DNA from: Hypsibius dujardini
Lineage: Eukaryota > Tardigrada > Eutardigrada > Parachela > Hypsibiidae
Reading direction: 5' to 3'
Length of the DNA stretch: 29,031 bases
Assembly (NCBI GenBank): GCA_001579985.1
Contig: LRSR01002069.1
Coordinates: 1-29,031 of the forward strand
The position numbers were made by a program, and so were the translations under genes. Below are positions 10,301 to 20,644 of this stretch, piece by piece. The number at the start of each line of letters is the position of its first letter. The first letter of the stretch is position 1. The notes under the pieces were generated by a model. The model saw only the letters and a list, made by a program, of their open reading frames with translations. It was not told the DNA's origin and made no database searches.

Positions 10301-12919
10301 TTCAGACGTCGGACCTCCAGTTTCACGGTTCGTGTTCCAGCCTGACAGCGATGATAGACCAACGGTTCTGTGTGAAACTTTGCGGATTCGGTTCCACCAA
10401 GATGCTGACCATTTTGACGGGGATGAATGTGGCGAGCCCGGCGGACACAATAAAATTGTGGATGGCACCGGAAATGATTCAGGACTCACGCCATCAAGGT
10501 TCCAAATCAGCTGATGTTTACAGTGTGGCACTTGTGGTTCTGGAAATCTTCACACAGTGCACGCCGATGAATGTGGTTTTGGAGAACGAAACGAGCTGTT
10601 TTCGTAAGTCAGTTTCATGATCAAGTGCTGCACTGAAGTAGACAAAGAGGCAGAGGCAAGCTCAGGCATGAGCAAAGCAAATGTACAGATACAGACACAG
10701 ACATAGACACAAACACAGACACTACAGTGGACACAGACACAGACATATATAGCCGTAAATACCGTTACCGGCGGCGTGCTAATCGAATTGTTTACTGATT
10801 ATCTAGAAGCAATCCAAAACCTGACATCAAGGATTAACCCTCGAATCCCAATCACTGCTGACGTTCCACCAATGCTTCAGCAACTGATGCGCAGCTGTCT
10901 TCTGAGCAATCCAAAGGATAGGCCGACCTTAAAAAAGTTTTCTGACCAATTCGGAAGGAGATTCAAAAAGCAAGGCTTCATCGATAAAATCCTCTCCCGA
11001 TTAGAACGTTATGCGGAAGACTTGGAGGCCGCGGTCCTGGCTCAGACTGAAGTAACATTCCAAATTCCATTTTCCATTCCAATTATTTAATCGTCAATAT
11101 TCTCAAATTGCACAGGAATTAATTAAGGAGCAGTATGTTGTGGACGCCTTGCTGAGGGAGATGATTCCGGCGTGAGTCTCATAAGGGCCACAAGTACCTG
11201 GGTTAAGCTCCTGTGATGTGATTACTTACTTTACTATAGATTCGGTTTTCAGAGAATTCGTTAACCGACTACGCAACAAAGAAGCCGTGCCGTGCGAGTC
11301 TTTTGACTGCGCTACCGTATTCTTCAGTGACCTTCCAGAGTTCGGATCGATCTGCGCCAACTCAACTCCCATACAAACAATTGGTTTGCTTAACTCGGTC
11401 TACAGTATTTTCGATGTGATCTTGGAAGGGTACAATGTCTACAAAGTCGAAACCATCAACGATTCCTACATGGTAAGAGTATGGAACGAATTTCTGTACA
11501 GAGTCCGACTGATGTTTAGTCCCCATTTTTTTTCATTTGAAATTTCAAATCGATTGGAATCAGCCAGAAAATTATTGGAAGTCATAGGGCGGAGCTATAT
11601 CCTATCCTCAAAAAATCTGCTTAAAATCCCAGTTCGTTTCGAACAGTCCACATAGCTCCACCCCTTCATTTCAGAAATATATTTCCTTGATGTCAATTGA
11701 TTCCAAATTGATTTCTGCCTGGAAATTTATTGAAGAAGAATGTATTTTGATATAATTGTTGGAGTTCACTATATTAGAATCAGCAGATACTAGAATCTTG
11801 AGATCAGCAGAGAACGGAGGAAGTCGGGCTTGTATTACATGAATGGGAAGGCATCTGAGTATCGATTGTACCTGTGTAAAGTTTCCCACTGACGTGCATG
11901 CGCTTAACTGATTTTTATGGGTTTCCATTTGTGCCGTCGACAAAAGTGAGGACAATTCCCGCTGATCTGTTCAACAGGTGGTCAGTGGTTTGCCAAAACG
12001 GAACGGCACCAAACATGCCGATGAGATCGCTCGGATGGCCATTAGACTGATGCATACGCGACTCACATCGCCCGTCGACGAGTCGCAGCTACATCTTCGC
12101 ATTGGGATACATTCTGGTGGGTTCTCCGACTTCTATCACTAGATCACATTCTAGATTTTGGGTTTCGAAGAGTGAGCTTCCCTTATTAGTCACACCTACG
12201 GTGTAGATACATATCGATCGTAATAATGGCAGGAAAGCCTATTTACGGTTTTCGGGAATGGGTATTTTAGGACCATGTGTGGCCGGAATTGTTGGCTCAA
12301 GATTGCCGCGGTATTGTCTGTAAGTGATGTGCATTACTATAAACTTATTAAAGAAATAAATTTGCTATATCATCTTTCGGTATCCGACACTCCGACTAGA
12401 TCCCCGAAACTTTTGGTAGTGAAATGTTAAAGCTTTCCTTCCTGCATGTGTGAAAAGTAATGCGAAAAATAGTTCTGTTTGTGTTGATAGGTTTGGTGAT
12501 ACGATAAATACAGCAAGTCGTATGGAAAGTCATGGAGAAGGTGAAGTCACAATTCATAACCTCTTCAGAAAGGATTCTATTCATACCGCAAGAAATAAGC
12601 GTTTAAATTTAAACGGATAATTGTATTTATTAATTGCCACAGCTTCTCGAATACATATAAGTCCAACAACGAAGGAACTGCTGAGTGCCGAGCTAGGCTT
12701 CGAAACGCAATCTCGTGGAAAGATTCCTATCAAGGTGAGATGTTCCACATATTTGATTTTATTTGCCACGTAAAATTTTCCCGATATGTAATATATATAT
12801 ATTTATTTATATATCGCAAACTGGGTATTTTATATATTTATATATATTGTCCCCAATTTGGATTACAGGGAAAGGGCGAACTCGAAACATATTGGTTGAC
12901 GAAGCGGAATGATTCTTGA
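4394..12919 (+). CDS. Receptor guanylyl cyclase, 22 exons, 997 aa predicted
   Basis: Single-pass membrane enzyme that makes cGMP from GTP. Exons: 4394-4739, 6033-6074, 6439-6467, 6715-7009, 7374-7417, 7595-7633, 8332-8448, 8905-8955, 9039-9215, 9292-9430, 9511-9586, 9711-9969, 10034-10213, 10306-10603, 10807-11051, 11116-11171, 11253-11472, 11978-12116, 12271-12319, 12491-12540, 12643-12734, 12869-12919. Phases agree throughout. Residues 1-26 look like a signal peptide. About 27-426 form the ANF-receptor ligand-binding region (GPAYDVAIERV, EWNVPLL). TM is about 428-450, the kinase homology domain 452-760, a coiled-coil linker near 765-797 and the cyclase domain 798-985. Seen in the catalytic domain: metal Asp824 and Asp868, guanine-selecting Glu813 and Cys933, Asn940 and Arg944. 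Odd: the pseudokinase has CGFG in place of DFG, and the metal loop reads FSDLPEF rather than FSDIVGF. The exon 3 donor is the least certain boundary (6463 or 6467); only 6467 keeps phase. Confidence 0.93.
4740..6032 (+). other. Cyclase intron 1 (about 1.3 kb)
   Basis: The donor is CAG|GTGAGG after the codon pair for Cys-Pro, and the acceptor is TGTTGCAG before the exon encoding GCSLEIMVLGDFAR. The intron holds a short CATAGTCA-type tandem repeat near 5535-5570. It also has scattered CCCTGGAATGGGCC-like motifs in opposite orientations (5470-5490, 5733-5785), possibly the ends of an old foldback element. No exon was supported inside it. Confidence 0.7.
6128..6362. mobile_element. Foldback element, family B copy 1 (cyclase intron 2)
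   Basis: Two long imperfect inverted arms. The left contains TTGGTCGATAAATCG and AATCTCTTTGATGGCAGG, and the right holds the complements (CCTGCCATCAAAGAGA, CGATTTATCGACCAA). Arms are about 90-100 bp with a short spacer. A second, better preserved copy lies at 13480-13705. No coding capacity, so a non-autonomous element. The left outer 30 bp are degraded. Confidence 0.85.
7032..7305. mobile_element. TA-flanked MITE, family A copy 1 (cyclase intron 4)
   Basis: Begins CTGTACGTTCCCGATCTCAA and ends with the complementary TTGAGATTGGGAGCGTACAG. The dinucleotide TA lies on both sides (7030-7031, 7306-7307), as for Tc1/mariner-type target duplications. About 274 bp, no coding capacity. It matches the copy at 14243-14501 over most of its length. 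It sits 20 bp after the intron 4 donor. Confidence 0.9.
7972..8184. mobile_element. TA-flanked MITE, family C copy 1 (cyclase intron 6)
   Basis: Inverted arms of about 85 bp sharing GCGACAGA at the tips, then CCCGGAAATGG and AAAAGGGGCG, then GGCAGGAGTAATACT. TA lies on each side (7970-7971, 8185-8186) and the right tip reads CAGTAAGCGACAGA on the complementary strand, so it starts with CAGT like Tc1/mariner ends. The centre carries CCAATCAACCA-like arms. It shares the GGGCAAAAGGGGCGG core with the copies at 14816 and 19260 but has different tips. Confidence 0.88.
8520..8853. mobile_element. Inverted-repeat MITE, family D (cyclase intron 7)
   Basis: Terminal inverted repeats of about 80 bp. 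The left has CTATGTGCCCAAGTTAAA, CACCTTTTAAGC and AGCAAAATAAGGGGTCCGA; the right end carries the complements, with a few differences. About 334 bp, no coding capacity, and it fills most of intron 7 (8449-8904). No second copy was seen in the window. Confidence 0.88.
10676..10747. repeat. ACAGAC-rich simple repeat (cyclase intron 14)
   Basis: Imperfect run of ACAGACACAGACATAGACAC-type units between the kinase-homology exons 14 and 15. Same strand and base bias as the GACA tracts elsewhere in the window. Confidence 0.8.
12785..12848. repeat. TA-rich simple repeat (cyclase intron 21)
   Basis: Two blocks of TATATATTTATTTATATA-like sequence just before the terminal exon. The same two-block structure is kept in the left-edge relic at 1122-1175, which supports their common origin. 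Confidence 0.85.
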
Positions 12920-13479
12920 AGCCAGGCCGTAACGTGCGCTTTTGGACTATCCCTTGGTGCCGGATATTATTATGCAATATTTGTTATTACTGGGCATGCA
13001 TGCATAATGGACATCTACAGTTCGAGAAATACCATTGTACATTGTAAATTGTATTACTGACTCGGGGCAAACTACTTATTCTCATTACCCACGTTGAATT
13101 TGCTCTTGGTACGCGGATTTTTTTCCATGAGTACTGTAGTTGTACTGACTACTGACGAAGAACGTGCTAACCCGTTAACCCACATGGAAACATATTGATT
13201 GATCGATTGATTGATTGATGTTTGAACCAAATACGGTGCGGACCAGTGCACGAAACAGTTTTCATTGGTAATCTTAACTTGACAGTGGACAATGATAAGC
13301 CCAAAAAATACGAATTTTTCAATGTCACCAAACAAATTGAAAATTAATGTTTATCCTTAATTAAACAGAACTATGAATGGAAAACAGACGTCTGGCGCAC
13401 CAAGCATTAACCGGCTCAAAGCCGGACAGATAAGAGGGCCCTCCATATGGAACAGGCGTCTTATCTGCCGGGCATTTAT
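12920..13479. other. Downstream flank of the cyclase, no gene seen
   Basis: Probable 3' UTR and spacer; no AATAAA is obvious near the stop codon. There is a TTGATTGATTGATTGATTG run at 13197-13219. A short hairpin lies at 13423-13471 (CCGGACAGATAAGA pairing with TCTTATCTGCCGG). Nothing coding was supported. Confidence 0.6.
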
Positions 13480-13705
13480 GGTGTGAGGTGAAATCCGTAT
13501 TTCGGCTCACCCCCATTTGGTCGATAAATCGGCTCACTCGTGGGTTTTTCTTTGATGGCGGGTGCTTGATTGTTTGATTTTCTGTACTATATCACAGTTC
13601 TAAAAATCAAACAATCAAGCACCTGCCAACAAAGAGAAACCCATGAGTGAGCCGATTTATCGACCAAATGGAGGGTGAGCCGAAATACAAATTTCACCTC
13701 ACACC
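13480..13705. mobile_element. Foldback element, family B copy 2
   Basis: The left end GGTGTGAGGTGAAAT and right end ATTTCACCTCACACC are exact complements. Inside, TATTTCGGCTCACCC and TTGGTCGATAAATCGGCTCA continue the arms, then a segment containing GTGCTTGATTGTTTGATTTT. Arms are about 105 bp around a spacer of about 20 bp, so it would fold into a long hairpin. About 226 bp, no coding capacity and no clear target duplication. Confidence 0.9.
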
Positions 13706-14126
13706 CCTTCTTAATTGCAGACAGCCAGATTATTATTCTACGGGCAGTTAAGACACTGTTTTTAATTAGTTTTACGTGTTACAGCAATGTCCTAGAAAAT
13801 ACCTATTTTTATTCTGATTTATTGCGGACTAAAAGTCAAGCCGGTGTCTTTCAATTTCAACTACATCTGCAAAACCTACAATAGTTCCCCATCCTATAAA
13901 ACAAGGTTTAGTAATAGTAAACCAATTACGTAAAAGATTCAACACGAACCCCAACGAGAACGCCCATGTCAAATCCCACCGGACTGGAATTATTCACCAC
14001 AGCGAAGAGGAAGGGGCTGTCAATGGTGACTGAGCACACCATCGCTGCTGGCACCCAACACCAGCCCGGCCCCCACAGCTGATTCTACCGTTGCAAGCTC
14101 CAAACCGTCTTCGTTCACCGCTGAAA

Positions 14127-14242
14127 AATAAAACAGTACAGTACAGTACAGTACATTATACCATTACCATTACCATTATTAATATTATTATTATTAATAT
14201 TACAGTACAGTACAGTATACCATTACCATTACCATTATTATA
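14127..14242. repeat. Tandem block of ACAGT and CCATTA microsatellites
   Basis: (TACAG)n is followed by ACCATTACCATTACCATTAT, then AT-rich sequence, then the same pair of blocks again, ending at the TA where the family A element is inserted. It was probably made by a local tandem duplication. Confidence 0.85.
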
Positions 14243-14501
14243 CTGTACGCTCCCAATCTCAAGGGTCGATTATGCCCCACCCCGCTTATTCAAATTAAGC
14301 TTGAGCGGATCGTTCAATTCCGTTCACTTGTTTGTGATTGGCCCGTTGGTTTTTGCCTGACAGGCTATGCTACCTTGCTTGATTGAAATCGAAATTTTTA
14401 AGTCAACAAGTGTATGTGAATCTGAATGAACAACCAAGCGAGCGACGGAACGTGTTTTCGGGCCGGACCTAAAATCGACCCTTGAGATCGGGAGCGTACA
14501 G
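14243..14501. mobile_element. TA-flanked MITE, family A copy 2
   Basis: Begins CTGTACGCTCCCAATCTCAA and ends TTGAGATCGGGAGCGTACAG, with TA on both sides (14241-14242, 14502-14503). The interior matches copy 1 (for example AAGCTTGAGCGGATCGTTCA and GACAGGCTATGCTACCTTG). It lies between serpin fragments 2 and 3. Confidence 0.92.
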
Positions 14502-14815
14502 TATACACCGGGAGTTTTCTCATAAACACGTCATATAAAGCGTTGTAATCTGCGAAAGATGCAGACCATCACTGGCAGTCACGTTTGAAAAATTCCGAAA
14601 GACGACATCCACGCCGAGCTTTCTAAGGAAATGGAAGTAGTTTTCAGCGGTGTCAATAGTAACTTGGGAAATCGCAGCAGAAAATTCGTCGCAGTGGCTG
14701 CGTCCTTCATCTGCAGCGTCTTCATCACAGTGCGGTTCTCCCACAGCGCCTCGATGGTCAAGTTTCCCCGAGGAAAGAAGAAATAATTTTTGTCCCTCGA
14801 CGGAACCTCGATATA

Positions 14816-15000
14816 CAGTTAACGACATGATTGTGCACACTGGAGTATCCGGGGTATGGGCAAAAGGGGCGGAGCAGGGGGTGGCACGTTTGAAAATGGA
14901 ACAAAGCAGGAACAAAGCAACTGCTGCAGGTCTGGTGGTTGAATGTTCGATTGTTTGAAAACCACCCCTTGCTCCGCCTCTTGCCTTCCTTATGTTGGTA
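14816..15000. mobile_element. MITE, family C copy 2, right end truncated
   Basis: The left tip follows TA and reads CAGTTAACGACATGATTGTG, then CCGGGGTATGGGCAAAAGGG and the GC-rich arm. The right arm returns as CCACCCCTTGCTCCGCCTC but stops pairing after about 15 more bases, and the family E element starts directly beyond. It overlaps the edge of serpin fragment 2, so that exon's 5' boundary is disturbed. Confidence 0.82.
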
Positions 15001-15012
15001 AAATTCCTTATA

Positions 15013-15353
15013 GGTACGAGGTAAAGGTCGTTAACCAGGCCGGCAGGCCAACAGGTGGCGCATAAGTCGTTTTTGCAAAGTCAACCCAGGGAGATGGAAC
15101 CGAAGTGGCGCCTCTACCGGACTACTTCCACACTTCTCCATTGAGATTCTTCTCTTCCTTTTTTGGACTCAAATTCGAACCGTGAGGCTTAGGAACAAAC
15201 TAAAATGGGTCAGAGAATGTTTTCTGAATGTTTTCAAGCCATCTGTTATGGCATGGCAGCACTGCAGCGCCGGGAAATCAACGTTGAAAAAACCGGCCTG
15301 GTTAAGTTACGATTTCTAAAAGCGGCCTGGTTAACGGCCTTTACCTCGTACTG
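15013..15353. mobile_element. TA-flanked MITE, family E
   Basis: Left GTACGAGGTAAAGGTCGTTA and right TAACGGCCTTTACCTCGTAC form terminal inverted repeats continuing into ACCAGGCCG. TA flanks both ends (15011-15012, 15354-15355). The right tip on the complementary strand is CAGTACGAGG; the left has lost a base there. About 341 bp, no coding capacity. A third, internal piece of the repeat (CCGGCCTGGTTAAG) lies at 15293-15306. Confidence 0.85.
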
Positions 15354-15808
15354 TATATAAACCTTTCGGATTGGCTACCAGCCTCTCTAAGGGTCCGCAA
15401 ACCTGCCGGAATTTCCGTCGATCGGCCGCATGAATCACTAACCTTCAACAGTGTACCGCGCAAAAACAGATTGTTCACCATACGGATGCCGTTCATTGGC
15501 TCGACGGTCAGCATACCTTCCGGGTCAACCGTCCAACTCCCAGACGGTCCGCAAGCTTTCCGGTTAATTAAGCCGTCCAAAATAGGGGCTCTCATCCGAT
15601 TAGGTTCGGCGGCCGTCGGTCACAATCGATGCATACGTCTCCCAAACCCCGGTTTTTTGTCCCCTCCCCCCCTAAAACAATGTCGTCCGAAAAAACAGCG
15701 GTTTTAATAGTTAAAGGAGACAGGAGCTTCGGTATTTTTTTGTTCAAGTATGAATAGCAGATTCGCAAACTTGGTATGGATAAAATAACATTGACCGGCT
15801 GGCCACGC

Positions 15809-15920
15809 NCCACCCTAAAGGGTGTGGTCTCAAGAGTCCACCCTCAAAGGTCCACCCTAAAGGGTGTGGTCTCCACCTTAAAGGGTGGACCCTTAAGGGA
15901 CCACCCTCAAGGGTCCACAG
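15809..15920. repeat. Cluster of small palindromes upstream of PARP
   Basis: Several short inverted motifs follow one another: CACCCTAAAGGGTG twice, CCACCTTAAAGGGTGG once, CCACCCTCAAGGGTCC once, and joiners such as GTGTGGTCTC. The cluster ends 170 bp before the PARP ATG. Part of it is also present at the very start of the window (GTGTGGTCTCAAGGGTCCAC). It could be a regulatory site array or the remains of a foldback element. One undetermined base lies at 15809. Confidence 0.75.
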
Positions 15921-16089
15921 CTGTTCACAATGGCATTGCCACATTTCTGCCATTTTGCGACTTCTTCGATTCCTTTTTCTTCTTTGTTTTGCTCTTACTA
16001 ATCAGTTTTGCCTTCGGTCTAGCCTTTGATCAACTTTTGCTAATTTTCAGTTCATCCCCCATATTTTTGTTCTTGTGAAGGGGGAAGAA

Positions 16090-17338
16090 ATGGCCACCAG
16101 CAGTTGGGTTTATCGCGCCGAATATTCCCTGTCGGACCGGTCGTCATGCAAGAAATGCGGCAACGGCATCGGCAAGAATGTCGTCCGTCTTTGCATCCTC
16201 CAACAGGTTAATCACTTATGCCTCAACTGCAGGTTGTATTTGTGTTTGAATTCTTTCTCGGCTTCCGGTTGCAGTCGCGATTTCACGACGGAAAAGACAC
16301 TCTCTGGCATCATCCTCACTGCTTTTTTCAACGCAAACCCAATGTCAACGTGGATGAGATCTGGCACTTTCACGATCTCCGCTGGGCCGATCAGTTGCGT
16401 CTCCGAAAACTGGCAGCAGGTAAAACGGCGAAAATCGATAACGATGAGGAGGAAGAGGAAGAGGACGCGGCGGAGGTGGATGAGAAGTACGTTGTGGAGT
16501 TGAGTGCAGTCTAATCGCTTGATTGTTGAGTTGATGCATTCGGCTTTCGTGCGTTTGGCTTGTCGATTGATTGAAGACTTTCGGCATTCGTTTGCTCTAG
16601 CGAAATGCAACGATTGATTCATGTATTGAACATTCTGTGCTACTTTTTTCATTTGTTCTTAATCTTGCAAGGAATGAAAAAAGCCAAAAACTAAAAGCTA
16701 AAAGCTAGGTAATATTTTATTGTTTTACTGCGAACTTCAAGCGTTCCTGTATATTTCGCCTTAATTTAGGGCTAGCTTGTTTCATTTACCGAATTATTGC
16801 CTAGCTGTCGGAAAAAATGGTTCTTGTCAGTATATCTTGACATGACAACAGTTCACTGTTTTTTCTGCAGGAAAGGCAAGCGAAAGAAAAAGCAGGGTTC
16901 AGCCGGTTCGAAGAAGATCAAACCCGGCGCTGACGACTTGGGGTCGGCTGATTTGCGTGAACAAATTGAAATGATTTGGGCGTGCCGCGATCAGGTGGCG
17001 TCGTTGACTAACAAGGAGATGAAGACCATTCTGGAAGCCAATGACCAACATGTGCCGGTTAGCGGAAAGGTGCGTAAATGTTTCCGAGTGCAGACCTTCT
17101 ATGGCGATTGCAGCGATAACGCGTAGGCAGGCTAGGATGGCATGGGAAGTTTTCTCATTTTAGATGCTGGACCGTTTGACTGACGTGCTTGTCTTTGGTG
17201 CTACGGAAAAGTGTACAGTTTGCGCCAGTCCTACCGGGCATATCGTTGTCAGGTACATACATATAACGGGTGATCACTGGAAAATGTTTAGTTTTTTAAC
17301 ATTCTGCGTATTTCGGGTAGATAACCAGATACACAGTC

Positions 17339-17416
<78 letters not shown>

Positions 17417-20400
17417 TGCATGCAGGCCGATATGTACGTAAGGGACAAATAAGACGTTCTGATGCTCTCACATGAAACTGTCGGAGTGGTTGATTTTAGC
17501 GCGGACGCTTACCGTTGCGTTGGAAGTGCTTCGGAATGGGCGAAATGTGACTTTAAAACGCAGAGTCCTGCTCGTAAAGTTCCGACTATTCCGGCGGATC
17601 TGCTGAAGAAACACCCTTTCTTGTTAGTTCGCTCCTTTCTTTTACGATAACAAATGCGACCCAAGAGACGTCTTTCATAAATTATTGTTTCTGTTATCAC
17701 AGGGAGCAGTATACCAAATGGCAGCGCCGTGAGCGTCGATTCGCACCTTGTTTCGGAGATATCAGCGGTGAGAATGTCGAAAAGCCGGCGACCAATGGCT
17801 CGGCTGTCACCGTGGTGAGTGAGCCGTCAACATCGAAGGGCACCGGCGGAGGAGCCTCCAAACCGCAGAGGAAGACAGAGAAGTCAAAGTAAGGCAGTGT
17901 CTGACACTGAAACCCAAAGTAACTATAAACTTGTTAAAATCGAAAATATTTATCTTACGGAGCTTTTGTCATTGTTATTTTAGGGAAAAGTTCTATTCCA
18001 AGCATCCCCTGAAGGCACTGAGAATCAGCGCTGTCGGGGCTGCCCTACCCGTCAAGCGGGCAAACTTGACGAAAATGGTTGCGGCACTCGGCGGCGACTT
18101 CACCGCCAAAGTCTCGAAGGACACCTTCTTGCTTATCACGGACGCAAGTACGCTTGCGAGGGACCCCTACTGGTCTTCCAGCCTCGGATATGGGTAATCG
18201 GTACCTTATATTGCATGCCTGTCTTGTTTACCCATTATAGAAACCATCCTTAGTCGCCCGGTGACCGTGGAAATGGCCGAGGTCTGCGGTGTCACCGTGG
18301 TGCCTGTAGAGTTCCTACAAGAGTGCCAGGGGGAGAAGTTGAAGTCACAGAAGGATCTGGTGGCGTTAGTAGAACAGATGAAGATCAACCCGTGGGCCAC
18401 AACTGCGGCATCGGTAAGCGACATTTTGCTCCCATAAACAGCATACGTTAAGGATGGCAGAAGCGCAAGTTTAGTTTCACTGTCGGTGTGATTAGTTTGG
18501 TTTGTTTCTACATATGTCTGCGTGCCATTCCGAGTTCTTCGGCGTGCTTGCGATCCCAGCTCCCGAATTAATAATTAATGTTACTCTTATCAGCATTCGC
18601 TTACCGTTCTGCCTAATCTCTTTGTAGTTGATGGAGAAGCTGGCGTCCAAGTCGGCGCAGCCGGACTTGACGAGTGGATTGAGTAGTTCGGAGCGGCACA
18701 GACTCGAGGAACAGACAAAAAGTACGAGTTTCACTTAAGTAGGGGTGACTTGAAACAAATGAGAACGGTGGCTCGACACAAATGGAAACTCAATTCACAT
18801 TTGGTGTAATTTGTAGGTTCTCGTTTTGTCATCAAGAGCGACGCACGCGCCCAGGTCATCATCAAGAACGGCGGTGCCCTCGACCCCGAAAGCAATCTGG
18901 ATGATGCGACGCATTCCGTTTTTCGCGACAACGGTATACTGTACGCCTGCGTGCTGGCCCGAACCAACGTCTCAGACGGCACCAACGGCTACTACAAGAT
19001 GCAAATCATCAAGCGGGACGGCCGCGAGGACTACCACTTTTTCCGCTCGTGGGGCCGGATCGGGACGGTGATCGGTGGCACGACTTGTGCCGCGATGGAG
19101 AAGGAGGAGGCGATTGAGGCGTTCGAGTTCCAGTTCATGGACAAGACTGGGAATGAGTGGAAGAACCGCGAGCGGTTTGTGAAGAAACCGTCCAAGTACT
19201 TCATTATGGAGCTGGATTACGGACAAGTAAGTAATTTTAAATTTGCGCCATTGTGGATACAATCAACGAAAAGATTGAGTACATTGAAGGGTCCGGGGTA
19301 TGGGCAAAAGGGGCGGAGCAGGGGTTGGCCAGGTGGTTGATTGTTGAAAACCACCCCCCTGCCCCGCCCTTTTTGCCCATTCCCCGGACTCTCCAGTGTA
19401 CTCAGTCTTGTCGTTGACTGTATCATATCTCAACGCATCGAACGTTTCTTTTGATTGTCTGTTTGTGCGTGCCTGTTCACGCATCCCTATGCGTTTTAAT
19501 CACTTCATCTTATCGTGCACTTCCACAGTTCAGTTGTCATTTGCGTTTCAGGAAGAAGCGGATAGCGAGGAATCGGCGGTTGCCGCGGGCAGCAAGACCA
19601 AGCTGGAAAAGCCAATCCAGGACGTGATTAAGATGATATTTGACGTTGAGGAGATGAAGAAGACCATGAAGATGTTCGAGGTACGTTTCACATTTTCGTA
19701 CGTATCGAACGAGCGATCGAGGCGCTATGAAATTCATTGCCTGAATGAAGAACCAGCGGCACTCGCACTGGGGTTTTGGGCATGTTTGTGTGAAAGTGAG
19801 CGTACCAAGCTGCCGCGCTGATGATGACTTTCATTGACCTACGGGTTTTGACGTCTAGTAAGGGTACTTGTGATGTGTCGGCGTACCGCGTACGAAATGC
19901 CCACCGCGTGAGCCAGCTCCGACCGAGGGTCCTTCCTGTACTGTCTAATGGGCTGAATTTAGTTCTAATATTGCTAGATTGACCTCCGGAAGATGCCGCT
20001 CGGCAAGCTGCATCGCAAGCAGATTCTGGAGGCCATGTCTGTTCTCGGTGAACTGCAGAATCTTCTGGTGGCGGGAGAGCGTGTCAACTCTCCGCGAGTG
20101 ATCGGCGCGAGCAACCGCTTTTTCACTCTGATCCCACACGATTTTGGCGTTCAGGCACCGCCGGTGTTGAATAACGTCCAGCTTGTCAAGGTCAGTAGAG
20201 TCCTTCAAGCTAACGGGAGAAATCAACCGGTTTTGATTGGGCTTGAAGTTCTGAAAACCGAATGTCAATTATGCACAGGATAAATTGGAGATGTTAGAGA
20301 ACCTCCTTGAAATTGAGGTGGCATTCAGTATCCTGCGTAATGAAACGAAGAACACCAATGAGGATCCGCTGGACCAGGTTCGAAAGCATTTGCCCGTGGA

Positions 20401-20583
20401 ATACCTGTCTGCGGTCGCCACCAATCTCTATTGGTCTGCTGTGTATATCTGTCTGCATATCTATATGTCTGTTTGTTTCTTTGTCTGACTGTATGTCTCG
20501 GTCTACTTATCTGTTCGTGTGTCTCCCTGCCTGTCTGCCGATATGGCTCTACGTATGCATATTTGTCTGTCTGTCTGTCTGCC

Positions 20584-20644
<61 letters not shown>

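Larger units (their letters stand above)
13926..15600 (-). pseudogene. Serpin relic (broken), antisense to its neighbours
   Basis: Three coding fragments on the minus strand fit the serpin fold in order. Fragment 1 (about 15600-15440) reads GIRMVNNLFLRGTLLK, like the helix D region (IANRLF). Fragment 2 (about 14830-14530) reads LTVYRGSVEGQKLFLL, then LTIEALWENR, then VTIDTAENYFHFLRKLGVD and DGLHLSQI, matching strands 2B/3B to the region before the reactive-centre loop. Fragment 3 (14120-13926) follows TTTTCAG and reads VNEDGLELATVESA (loop hinge), then TIDSPFLFAVVNNSSP and MGVLVG, the serpin C-terminus, ending in TAA. The frame changes twice in fragment 2 (first at a GGGG run) and once in fragment 3, where the uninterrupted frame hits TGA. 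The exon between fragments 1 and 2 and the N-terminus were not found. Three mobile elements separate the pieces. The serpin identity is inferred from motif order; gene death is inferred from the frameshifts. Confidence 0.75.

Noticed and set aside
14520-14915. A CAS1/PC-esterase-like reading suggested by the DGLHL motif in the minus-strand frame
   Set aside because: The surrounding order (YRGSVEG, TIDTAENYFHFLRKLGV, then a hinge exon and PFLF) fits a serpin much better.
16212-16652. 146-aa minus-strand open frame over PARP exons 1-2
   Set aside because: It is a shadow of the PARP coding strand and the acidic repeat. No family resemblance.
20378-20436. Extension of PARP exon 13 to the later GT at 20437
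   Set aside because: It would insert about 20 residues into a well-conserved region. Splicing at CAG|GTTCGA joins directly to HYEKL as in other PARPs, although the donor is weak.
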